A stretch of 17,055 nt of DNA, from contig FJOG01000033.1 in the NCBI GenBank assembly GCA_900073065.1, positions 119,562 to 136,616 of the forward strand. Direction: 5' to 3'. The translations under genes were made by a program, and so were the position numbers. The stretch is from Phialocephala subalpina (Eukaryota > Ascomycota > Leotiomycetes > Helotiales > Mollisiaceae). The notes under the pieces are model-generated. The model did not search any database. It was given only the letters and a program-made list of their open reading frames with translations, and was not told where the DNA came from. Positions within the stretch are counted from its first letter, which is position 1. Every line of letters begins with the position of its first letter. This document shows positions 1 to 8,019 of this stretch, piece by piece.

Positions 1-556
1 GGAATGATGTAAGAATCGAACTTGCCTTCATTATATCTAATTCCCAACCATGTGTTTCTCCAATTGAAAGTGCTAACTCTCTGTCTCCAGCCGCTATCGC
101 AGATGTAAGCTCCGAATAATACTTTATTCGACTAACATTGAGTTGCGGTGATATGTTTTCCCTGTTGATCATCCAAGCCAGCGCATTGTGTACCGGCACT
201 TCTATGCCGTTGCAACTGAAATGTGATCCCGGCGACGTTGAATAGTCGCCAACAAGTACAATATTTCTTGGGCTTCCAGCATTGCTAGTCGCTTTCAGCT
301 TTGCAGCAAGTCGCTCTTGAGTCGAAAAGCCAGTCTTGATGAGCATGGCCACATCGTCCGTACCGATATGGAAGGGCGGTGATTCGGATATCCACCTGTC
401 GTTTGGCGTCATTGCCCCAGTAACGGCATTGAAATGCCATCGAACAATGAGAACTAGTTTGCTATCGTACGGCAGTAATAGCCATAGTAATCCTGAAAAG
501 AAAACAAATATCAAAGTGTTTGCTCGGAGGTGGAGCCGAGGAACATGCCTTAACAT
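1..556 (-). CDS. Type II membrane glycosyltransferase-like protein, N-terminal part (runs off the left edge)
   Basis: An open minus-strand frame starts at the ATG at 554-556 and stays open for 185 codons to the window edge, so the C-terminus is missing. The N-terminus is short and basic (RHVPRLHLR), followed by one hydrophobic segment at about residues 12-29 and then a hydrophilic, probably lumenal domain. That is the layout of Golgi type II glycosyltransferases. The lumenal part has DDVAMLIKTGFSTQERL, then IVLVGDYST and VPVHNALAWM. From memory these resemble fungal proteins annotated as GT31-like, but I cannot confirm this here. I chose this ATG because the membrane anchor directly follows it; the frame is also open further upstream. 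No intron is needed in the part seen. That it is coding is fairly sure; the function is an inference. Confidence 0.6.
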   Translation of the reverse strand, partial: MLRHVPRLHLRANTLIFVFFSGLLWLLLPYDSKLVLIVRWHFNAVTGAMTPNDRWISESPPFHIGTDDVAMLIKTGFSTQERLAAKLKATSNAGSPRNIVLVGDYSTSPGSHFSCNGIEVPVHNALAWMINRENISPQLNVSRIKYYSELTSAIAAGDRELALSIGETHGWELDIMKASSILTSF

Positions 557-1187
557 CTCGACTCGAAGCTCATCTCGCCCTGGCGAATGGAAAGGTTGAT
601 CCGACAATTATGCTTGAGGTTGTCTTGGAACAGAAGAAGTATTTTGGTGTTGGGCGAGGCGAAACTGTCTTGTGAAGCGTTGTTGAGTGTTTGGCAAGAG
701 ACCTCGTTATTATCGAGAGCAAAAGAAAATAAAAGAGAGCCAGACAACGTTTGTTCGTCGTTTTTGCGGCGCAGGGCGGCTCGCCGAGCCCTGACATGTA
801 ATACCACGGCACAGCCAGGCAGAAGCCGGCCGCGTCACTGTGAGGCATTTCTTCCATTGGCCAAATCGTATTGCAGGATAGGAATGCCAAAGGTAAACCT
901 CCACTGTCGCAGTCACCGGGGGAGCATTGCCGTGAGGATCGTGATGGTGCGACGGCGAGAAGACGGCATTGAGCCGAGCTCATGCTCGTATCTCGGGCAA
1001 TGCGATACGATCTAGAGGGATGATCGTCGTCGCGACAGTCAAGAGCATCGAATCCAGAGTGCCAGATCGAGTGTTCTGGCTTCAAACCGGCCGTACCGTC
1101 AAGTCGGAAGCTCCCTCCTTATCTGTCAAACTGTCAAGGCGTTTCCGTCTCGGATCCTTTGCCTTGCCACCCAGAGTAGCCAATAAG
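557..1187. other. Intergenic, no gene recognised
   Basis: This is the upstream region of the partial gene at 1-556. Several frames are open by chance, on both strands, but none has recognisable motifs or splice structure. I see no RNA gene. Base composition is ordinary up to about 1180, where it becomes sharply AT-rich. Confidence 0.5.
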
Positions 1188-1640
1188 TCAGTTAACTGAT
1201 CAATTGACTGATGACTGATTATAATAAGCTAATAATTTGGCCATTTTTATTAGCTCAGTCCGTCAGTTAAATACTCGTCCAACCGATCATTTTTATTTTT
1301 AAGTTTTTTAATGGCTTATTTTAAGCTTTTTTTTAACCTTAAAAAGCTTAAAAATCCGATGAAAATGAATTTCGAGTTTGATCGCAATATTTAATCTTTA
1401 GATATATCTCTTTTGATTCTTCTTATAAGTAAACGAGAAATCGATAAATAACAATTTTAAAGGAAAAAGCTTAAATAACGCGATTAAATAACGTGACTAA
1501 AAATGTGACCAAAATTGTGACCCAAATCGCTTATTCCTTTTCTTAGTAGCTTATTAATTAACTGATCGGTTCATCATTTAAGTCAGTAAGTTGACCGGTT
1601 TTTCATCCGTCAATCAGTTGGCCATATGGCCAAATTATCA
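1188..1640. mobile_element. AT-rich inverted-repeat element (MITE-like)
   Basis: A strongly AT-rich block with nested inverted repeats. ATAATTTGGCCAT at 1232-1244 pairs perfectly with ATGGCCAAATTAT at 1626-1638. AACCGATCA at 1281-1289 pairs with TGATCGGTT at 1563-1571. AACTGAT-CAA-TTGACTGATGA at 1194-1214 matches the reverse complement of 1603-1619 apart from a 3 bp gap and one mismatch. Inside is a perfect 13 bp stem (1319-1331 with 1341-1353, 9-nt loop). No coding capacity is seen. The right edge abuts the broken gene at 1640-2468, whose similarity to its family stops here. No clear target-site duplication was found, so the exact ends and the superfamily are open. It could also be an old, RIP-decayed transposon remnant. 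Confidence 0.5.
1473..1523 (+). repeat. Short degenerate tandem repeat inside the AT-rich element
   Basis: Four diverged 12-13 bp units follow each other: AAATAACGCGATT, AAATAACGTGACT, AAAAATGTGACC and AAAATTGTGACCC. The first two differ by two transitions. It lies in the middle of the AT-rich element and may be a subterminal binding repeat or simple slippage. Confidence 0.45.
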
Positions 1641-2468
1641 AGAATTGTGGCACACTCATGGAAATCGTTATCGATAGAATTTGTTGGATGGAGGTTGCAG
1701 TAGGAGGTCAAAATGTATTGATTGATCAGTCTGAGGCTCTAAAATACAGGACGATGGCTCTGTTCTTATAAGAGAGCAGGGAGAGCAGGAACGTAAGTGA
1801 GAATGTAGGTCACAGGAATGCGCACGTGACCGTTCATCTGACAGAATTTGAGTAGTAATTCGCGCCGCCATATTGAATGTTCTTTCCAAATTCAGATGTC
1901 ATAACAGCTGTTTTCAAAATTGGTGTTAATGAGGGACAGGCCAATAGGCCAGAGAGAGGTGCGTCAAAGTTGGGAGATGCTTGGCTAGGCGAAGGAGCCT
2001 TGGCCACGATATTGTATCTGGAGGATGCGATAGAGACAAATGAGTGAGGTGTGGAATTGGCGGGTTTGACGCATGGCTAGGGTTGTATTCCCAGAGCCAC
2101 CAAGGGATGAATCCTAGGCGGAGCTGGACTTGAAGAAATTCTATCGTGCCGGTGCTGTAAAAGGGACGTCTAGCGCCACAGGTGGCATAGCCCCCGAACA
2201 CCAAGGTCCTCAAGGAGGTAAATGGTATATTGTTACGCGCGCCGGAACCCGAAGTCTGGATCAACTCGTTGCTCTTAGTGTGTTTACAGCAAGAATGCCA
2301 AAATCAGCTCTCCATCATCAGACGAAAAACGGTGCTCATATTACTCGCAAAATTCTCAGTCCTTGTTTTCACTGTGCTGTTAAGGTCGCAAGGGAAGATC
2401 CGCCACTGGTCAAAGATATTCTCAAGCGTCGTCTTAAGATCGATGAGCAAATTGTCTCCGTAGTAATC
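1640..2468 (-). pseudogene. Broken gene for a conserved fungal protein with LTHLSL-type leucine-rich motifs
   Basis: The minus strand reads as a coherent protein from about 2468, through a single in-frame TGA at 2304-2306, to 1926. It contains SLRTLVFGGYATC, FIPWWLWEYNP, two leucine-rich lines (HLTHLSLSHPPDT and TLTHLSLAYWPVP) and a WPRLLRLAKHLP stretch. At about 1932-1935 the frame must shift by one base, after which it continues as LKTAVMTSEFGKNIQYGG and NYYSNSV. There a 156 bp insertion (1684-1839) interrupts it; beyond the insertion it resumes in register as IDNDFHECATILDNLA and ends at the AT-rich element. I recognise the sequence style from uncharacterised fungal proteins, possibly F-box/LRR-like, but not a function. 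Lesions seen: one stop, one frameshift, one insertion and loss of the C-terminus; the start is also missing. Confidence 0.65.
1684..1839. mobile_element. 156 bp insertion flanked by 11 bp direct repeats
   Basis: GATAGAATTTG (1673-1683) and GACAGAATTTG (1840-1850) are direct repeats differing by one transition. Removing the segment between them plus one repeat copy joins the two halves of the surrounding broken reading frame without a frame change, giving the minus-strand motif NSV/I-DNDF. Duplicated target sites at both ends and the restored frame argue for a past transposition. The termini are at best weakly inverted (TTGGATGGAGG against AGATGAACGG). There is no poly(A) tail and no clear pol III A/B box, so the class is unknown. 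An intron is unlikely because no usable acceptor AG lies next to the junction. Confidence 0.55.
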
Positions 2469-2530
2469 TCATCTCATTAAATATAATTCCTGTTCGGCTG
2501 CAATTCGACACTACGTTCTCGCAACCTCTC

Positions 2531-2755
2531 CACTAGCTAATCCTTTACTCATTTTACTAGTATTATTTGATTATTAGTACTTTGTTAGGATTTGTATAAA
2601 TATTCCTAAGCCACTAGACCTCTATCCTCATAGACGCAGCATCGCCGCTATATGTATTTCCCCTACTTAGCCGATCCTTTACGCGTTTTCGCTAACATTC
2701 TGGGTGTCAACTGCCAATACAATTCTGCCTTGCTAGGATCTGCATGAATTACTTA
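2531..2755 (+). repeat. Two diverged copies of one segment in tandem order
   Basis: The segment from about 2531 (TAGCTAATCCTTTACTCATTTT, then TTGTTAGGATTTGTATAAAT) recurs from about 2668 (TAGCCGATCCTTTACGCGTTTT, then TTGCTAGGATCTGCATGAAT). Copy spacing is about 135 bp. Where they differ, copy 2 often has C/G where copy 1 has T/A, for example CCGATCC/CTAATCC and ACGCG/ACTCA. No coding content was recognised. Confidence 0.45.
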
Positions 2756-3686
2756 AACCCACTCGATTATAATGTGACTCTTACTTGGTATGGCATTGCG
2801 GCTGCATGGGTCTCACAGCGGCTAGCAGGCACAGTAGATTCTGCCTTATGTTCCCTTGACGATCCCAGAGTCTCGGGGCTAGATCCTAGTATAAGTCATA
2901 TTACTTATACTGGTGCAACTTCGCTCCTAGGAAGACTATGCCTTGCCTTATATAAATGGTAGAAGGAGCCGGGAGTCTAGACGTGGACGGACTCCAGGAT
3001 TTGTAGTAGCGTTTTTGAACGCTTTTGGAGAACTATGCGGAATTATCTGTCGCGCGAGTTCTTCTAGCATTCAAATGAAAGAAGCTTTTAGAAAATCGAA
3101 GTCGTGCACTTATATGCAAGTTGTTTAGGGAAAGTTGAGGGCAGTCGAGATGCAAGCGAGGCCTCCCCCTTTGTCTCGCGCTTTCCCCAGCGGACCCTCC
3201 TAGTCACGTGCAACCGGTCCAGAGGGAGTCAAATCGGGGCTCCGCAAGGGCCTTTAATAATAACGACAGGGGAGCGAGAACGGACACCGTCACGACATCT
3301 TGATAGGTTCAAAGAAGTGGCTGTGTTCCAAATACTAGGCATAAATAAGATTTATAATTAGATAATATAGAAAGTATAACCGATTCGCGAGGGGCTAGAA
3401 GAGGATTCCCCGAGCATAATCCAGCTGAGTTATTAGCGTGCTTAGGACTCAGGGCTCAGCTCAAGTTAGAGCAGCGACTGTTCAGGTCCAAAGACGGAAA
3501 TGGGTTTGAGCAGGTAAAATTGTCGTCCGAGATTATAGCGGTGGTATAAGCGCTTGCTGTTCCAGGACGAAGTGAGCCAAATCTGCCTTCCAGAATTAAG
3601 CGACCGAAAAGGGGGCGGGGTGAGCTGAGCGAGGATGGTATTCCTTTCCACCCGACTCTCGATATTAGACCTAGACTGCTAGAGCG
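2756..3686. other. Non-coding stretch, no gene recognised
   Basis: About 930 bp with only short chance open frames on both strands and no family I recognise. A perfect 9 bp stem with a 6-nt loop lies at 2888-2911 (AGTATAAGT/ACTTATACT). The minus strand at 3480-3686 is open in two frames and could be further, badly decayed sequence of the pseudogene to its right, but the match to that family is too weak to claim. Confidence 0.4.
2888..2911. repeat. Perfect hairpin
   Basis: AGTATAAGT (2888-2896) and ACTTATACT (2903-2911) are exact inverted repeats around a 6-nt loop CATATT. The flanking T and G could add a wobble pair. No function can be assigned. Confidence 0.5.
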
Positions 3687-3827
3687 CATATGTCGCTTTG
3701 CTTTTCCTTGGGACTCGATAGACAGGAAATTTAACAGAATCGCAGTGACATGCATATATGTCGCGGTCTTTAACCTGGTCTTACCCAGATCTAGCATCTC
3801 TCCGTTCCCGAACTGAATCTTCTGATA

Positions 3828-3836
3828 AAATTTCTC
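3828..3836 (+). repeat. Target-site duplication, left copy (AAATTTCTC)
   Basis: Direct repeat of 4379-4387, lying exactly outside the left TIR. On the minus strand it encodes the duplicated E-K-F of the interrupted reading frame. Confidence 0.7.
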
Positions 3837-4378
3837 GAAGCTTTTCGGGACAGCCCGGACTTTTTGAGGGACAGGCCGGGTTGTCGTTAATTCTGCCATC
3901 ACTTGATGAGTTGTAGAACTGTGCCCAGATTCCCAGAGTCTTACAGGCTGCCCCGCCATTCCTCCTCCTCAAACCCCCTCCTTCCAGCACCGCCAGAGCC
4001 CTACTTCTTGCCAGAAGCACCCGCAGCACTCTCGGTAGCACCCGCAGCACTGCTCCCAGTAGTATTGCTGCCCTTTGTAACCTTGTCCTTGGCAGCTATC
4101 TCCTTCTTGACCTTCACATGAGTGCCTACGGCCAAAACTACTATTACACCGCCCGCATTCTTGCGCAAATAGCAAAATAGAGAGTCACTATTGTTTATTG
4201 TAACGCGAGAGTGTTCGAACGAGTCTAAGGTACAGATTGCGACACCTATTTTTAATAGCGAAGTAAGTACTTAGGACGAAGGATTTACTTATAAGGAGGC
4301 ATCTCTCTTACCGCCTTCTTAATCGGGGACAGTCCAGCCTGTCCCTTAAAAAAGTCCGGACTGTCCTGAAAAGCCCCG
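3837..4378. mobile_element. Non-autonomous Mutator-like element with TIRs and 9 bp TSD (Pack-MULE candidate)
   Basis: Terminal inverted repeats of about 50 bp: left 3837-3886 begins GAAGCTTTTCGGGACAG, and the right arm 4324-4378 reads CGGGGCTTTTCAGGACAG on the other strand. Both continue through a CCGGAC, a T-run and GGGACAGGC. The arms differ by eight transitions and no transversions, plus one T in the run, a small indel near the inner end and one extra C at the right tip. AAATTTCTC is repeated directly at 3828-3836 and 4379-4387, immediately outside the element, and is present once in the surrounding reading frame, so it is a target-site duplication. Long TIRs with a 9 bp TSD are typical of the Mutator superfamily. 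The element has no transposase, but carries a coding-like minus-strand segment (4001-4270). Confidence 0.75.
4001..4270 (-). pseudogene. Coding-like fragment carried inside the Mutator-like element
   Basis: An 89-codon minus-strand frame without ATG, bounded by TAA at 4271-4273 and ending at TAG 4001-4003. Its C-terminal half looks protein-like: a small hydrophobic stretch (AGGVIVVLAVGTH), then a lysine-rich line (VKVKKEIAAKDKVTKG), then a low-complexity Ser/Thr/Ala/Gly tail ending GASGKK. The upstream half (CTLDSFEHSRVTINNSD) is less convincing and may be intronic or unrelated; a possible acceptor TTGCGCAAG precedes the hydrophobic stretch. I do not recognise the family. The position between TIRs suggests a captured host gene fragment. 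Chance is the main alternative, since no search was possible. Confidence 0.35.
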
Positions 4379-4387
4379 AAATTTCTC
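4379..4387 (+). repeat. Target-site duplication, right copy (AAATTTCTC)
   Basis: Direct repeat of 3828-3836, adjacent to the right TIR of the 3837-4378 element. Confidence 0.7.
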
Positions 4388-4811
4388 AAAAGACCTCTTC
4401 TTATCCGATATCGCGTTATATTCCTCTATCACCTGAGAGAAGACGCTCGGCATTCGTTGCAGTCACTAGACAGGTCCGCGAGCTCCTTTCGTTGAATGCC
4501 TCTTCGAATGAGGAGACATTCGGGATTGGACATCTCTAGCTCAAGACGTTGGAGGATGATGTGTAGCCTGGTAACTTTTCTTATTAACTCGTCGTGGATT
4601 CCACAGACTTGTCGCGAATTTGCGGAGTTCTTCTATTAGCAGATGTTTGGAGTAAAAGGGGTCAGGTTTGGATAGTAGTGTGGCTTGATTGGATTGTAGG
4701 GACTGTGATTGCAAGAGATGCAAACGAAAGCAAAATAAAGCAAAGTAACGGCCATGTTGAATGCGCCATCATTCCGTTGAAAGCCGACGAAAACAATTCA
4801 GAGCCCTGTTA

Positions 4812-6555
<1,744 letters not shown>

Positions 6556-8010
6556 GTTTGTTGTTCAGTTTGTTTTATGGTCATATACGAGAATGGTGAA
6601 AGATTTTACTGTTTTCTCCAAAGACAAGGAGACGACGTGAGATCGAAAATGCGGAGATACCAAGTCGCGCCTTTCAGATGACATTTGCTGCCTCAGGTTG
6701 ACACAATGAAGGAAGTTCCAAACTTGACGCCTAAATAACAAGGCATGAAGAAAGCACCACCTTACATGACAAGGGACGTTTTCGACTATAGGAGCTGTTC
6801 AAATACGCTGCCTCTTCCTGGCAAACAGTTTACCTCTGCCGGCCTCTTGCGTTTGCCATTGCCAACCGTCCCAAAGTGAGGATTCAAGCCTTGTACCGAT
6901 ATCAACTTCTGAATCGAATATGGCGATTTATCAATGAACTCTAGTCACAACAGAACGAGACTTCTCTGCAACTACCTCGCAGCCTCCCTTCCGCACCAAC
7001 GAAACCAGACAAGGCTCTTCTCTAAAAGCACGAACGAGCGGGAAGGCGTAAAGACGGCCCGTCACGCAGGACGTGGGTAGCATTGGCGGGGACCGCGGGG
7101 TAAACAAGCGAGCTGTAAACGAGTATCTTCAGGGGGGTTGTGGAGAAATACTATTTCATTCCCGAGACGTGGAAGGAAGGGAAACAAGACTCGTGATTAT
7201 GTTTCTCGGATGAACCATCCTTTGAGTCTGAAAGCCTGTTGCCAAGACCCACATGCGAGTACAGATGCAACCTAGAGGCTCCTACATCTAAGAAATCGAA
7301 GGAGCATGGCTGAGAGAGACGCAATTGGGTCCCACTGGCGCCTTCTAAAGTGGTGGGACGAACTGCTTTCTTGGAAAACTGTATCCATATTGTTGGGTCT
7401 GAGTTGCCTGTATTTGTACCCAAGCATTGGAATGCGGCTGTCATCTTGAGAAGTTGAGGCTGGCATCGCGGCGCCTGTGAGTTGTGTGCCTGAAAGCTTG
7501 TCTTAGTGTAAAGTAGCAAAGTAGCAATACTACCAAACCCAGCTAATACCACCACGGATAAACAACTTCATCTTGGCATTATCCCTTAACAAATAAGAAA
7601 CAAGCTTTAGGACCAGCCTCAAGTAAACATCCATGGCTAAACAGAAACATGTTGACTTTAGCCGGAAGAAATCTAAAGTGCACGCGAGATGAACTGGTCA
7701 TGCCTTCAATGTTTGGTACTAATGATGGAGGGTGGTAAGAAGGATTTAGATTGTTCCTGGTGCCTGGAAGATAGAGTGTTGGATCTCGGATTGAGGCGTG
7801 GAACGGTTGAAGGATTCGCAAAGGGGCGGAGGGGATGAGTCACGTGCAACGGGGTGAAAAGGAAGGGAGGAAAGGGAATGGTGAGAGTCTAGTATAAAGA
7901 GTGATCGTTTTGCATGCTGATGAGAGAGAGTAGAAAAGAGAAAGTATGTACAAAGATATATAGCTCCAAGATGTTGTTCAGCACACACGACCGCCAGTCG
8001 CGTCCACTCT
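6556..8010. other. Intergenic between MetAP2 and CDH, no gene supported
   Basis: It holds the MetAP2 upstream region and the CDH 3' flank (both genes are on the minus strand). Minus-strand open frames at 7151-7555 (134 codons, starting MVVLAGFGSIATLLLYTKTS) and, overlapping it, 7272-7466 have no recognisable family. Short frames near 6740-6950 on the plus strand are also unconvincing. I see no RNA gene or repeat. Confidence 0.45.
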
Positions 8011-8019
8011 TCATAGACA
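8011..8019 (-). other. 9-nt terminal coding exon of CDH
   Basis: The intron 8020-8077 starts GTATGT and ends ACTGACAAGAAATTAG. The exon after it is only TGTCTATGA (Cys-Leu-stop). It supplies the fourth cysteine of CBM1, giving the canonical ending YYSQCL. Reading through the donor instead would give a CBM1 that lacks this end and has a foreign tail. Confidence 0.8.

Larger units (their letters stand above)
3687..4723 (-). pseudogene. Broken NLR-like/STAND N-terminal-domain gene, split by a transposon
   Basis: Read on the minus strand in pieces. 4723 to about 4620 gives FYSKHLLIEELRKFATSL. After a one-base shift come CGIHDELIRKVTRLHIILQRL and LELEMSNPECLLIRRG, then QRKELADLSSDCNE. After another shift near 4450 come FSQVIEEYNAISDKKRS and FEKF at the 3837-4378 element. 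On the far side the same FEKF is repeated and continues YQKIQFGNGEMLDLG, TRLKTATYMHVTAILLNFLS and QGKAKRHM (to 3687). The order L-E-x-E-x-S-N-P-(8)-R-R-G, then K-E-L-x-x-L-S-S-x-C, then F-G-N-G-E-M-x-D-L-G, then a helix ending in LNFLS, is what I know from helical N-terminal regions of fungal NACHT/NB-ARC (STAND, NLR-like) proteins. No nucleotide-binding domain is visible. At least two frameshifts plus the insertion make it non-functional. It ends 90 bp from the MetAP2 stop codon. Confidence 0.65.

Noticed and set aside
570..1085. 171-codon minus-strand frame upstream of the edge gene
   Set aside because: Irregular composition, no motifs, and it overlaps the start of the edge gene in another frame.
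3456..3959. A 167-codon minus-strand open frame starting inside the transposon and running into the NLR-like relic
   Set aside because: Its first 40 or so codons come from the element and its TIR. Only the part from about 3839 onward matches the relic, so the long frame is a product of the insertion and not a gene.
6790..6930. Short plus-strand frame containing ALYRYQLLNRIWRFINEL, reminiscent of an LYR motif
   Set aside because: Fewer than 50 codons, no ATG, and no family features beyond three residues; likely chance.
7151..7555. 134-codon minus-strand frame with a hydrophobic start (MVVLAGFGSIATLLLYTKTS)
   Set aside because: No recognisable motif after the first 20 residues, an overlapping frame (7272-7466) is equally plausible, and no promoter or splice support was seen. 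A lineage-specific secreted protein cannot be excluded.
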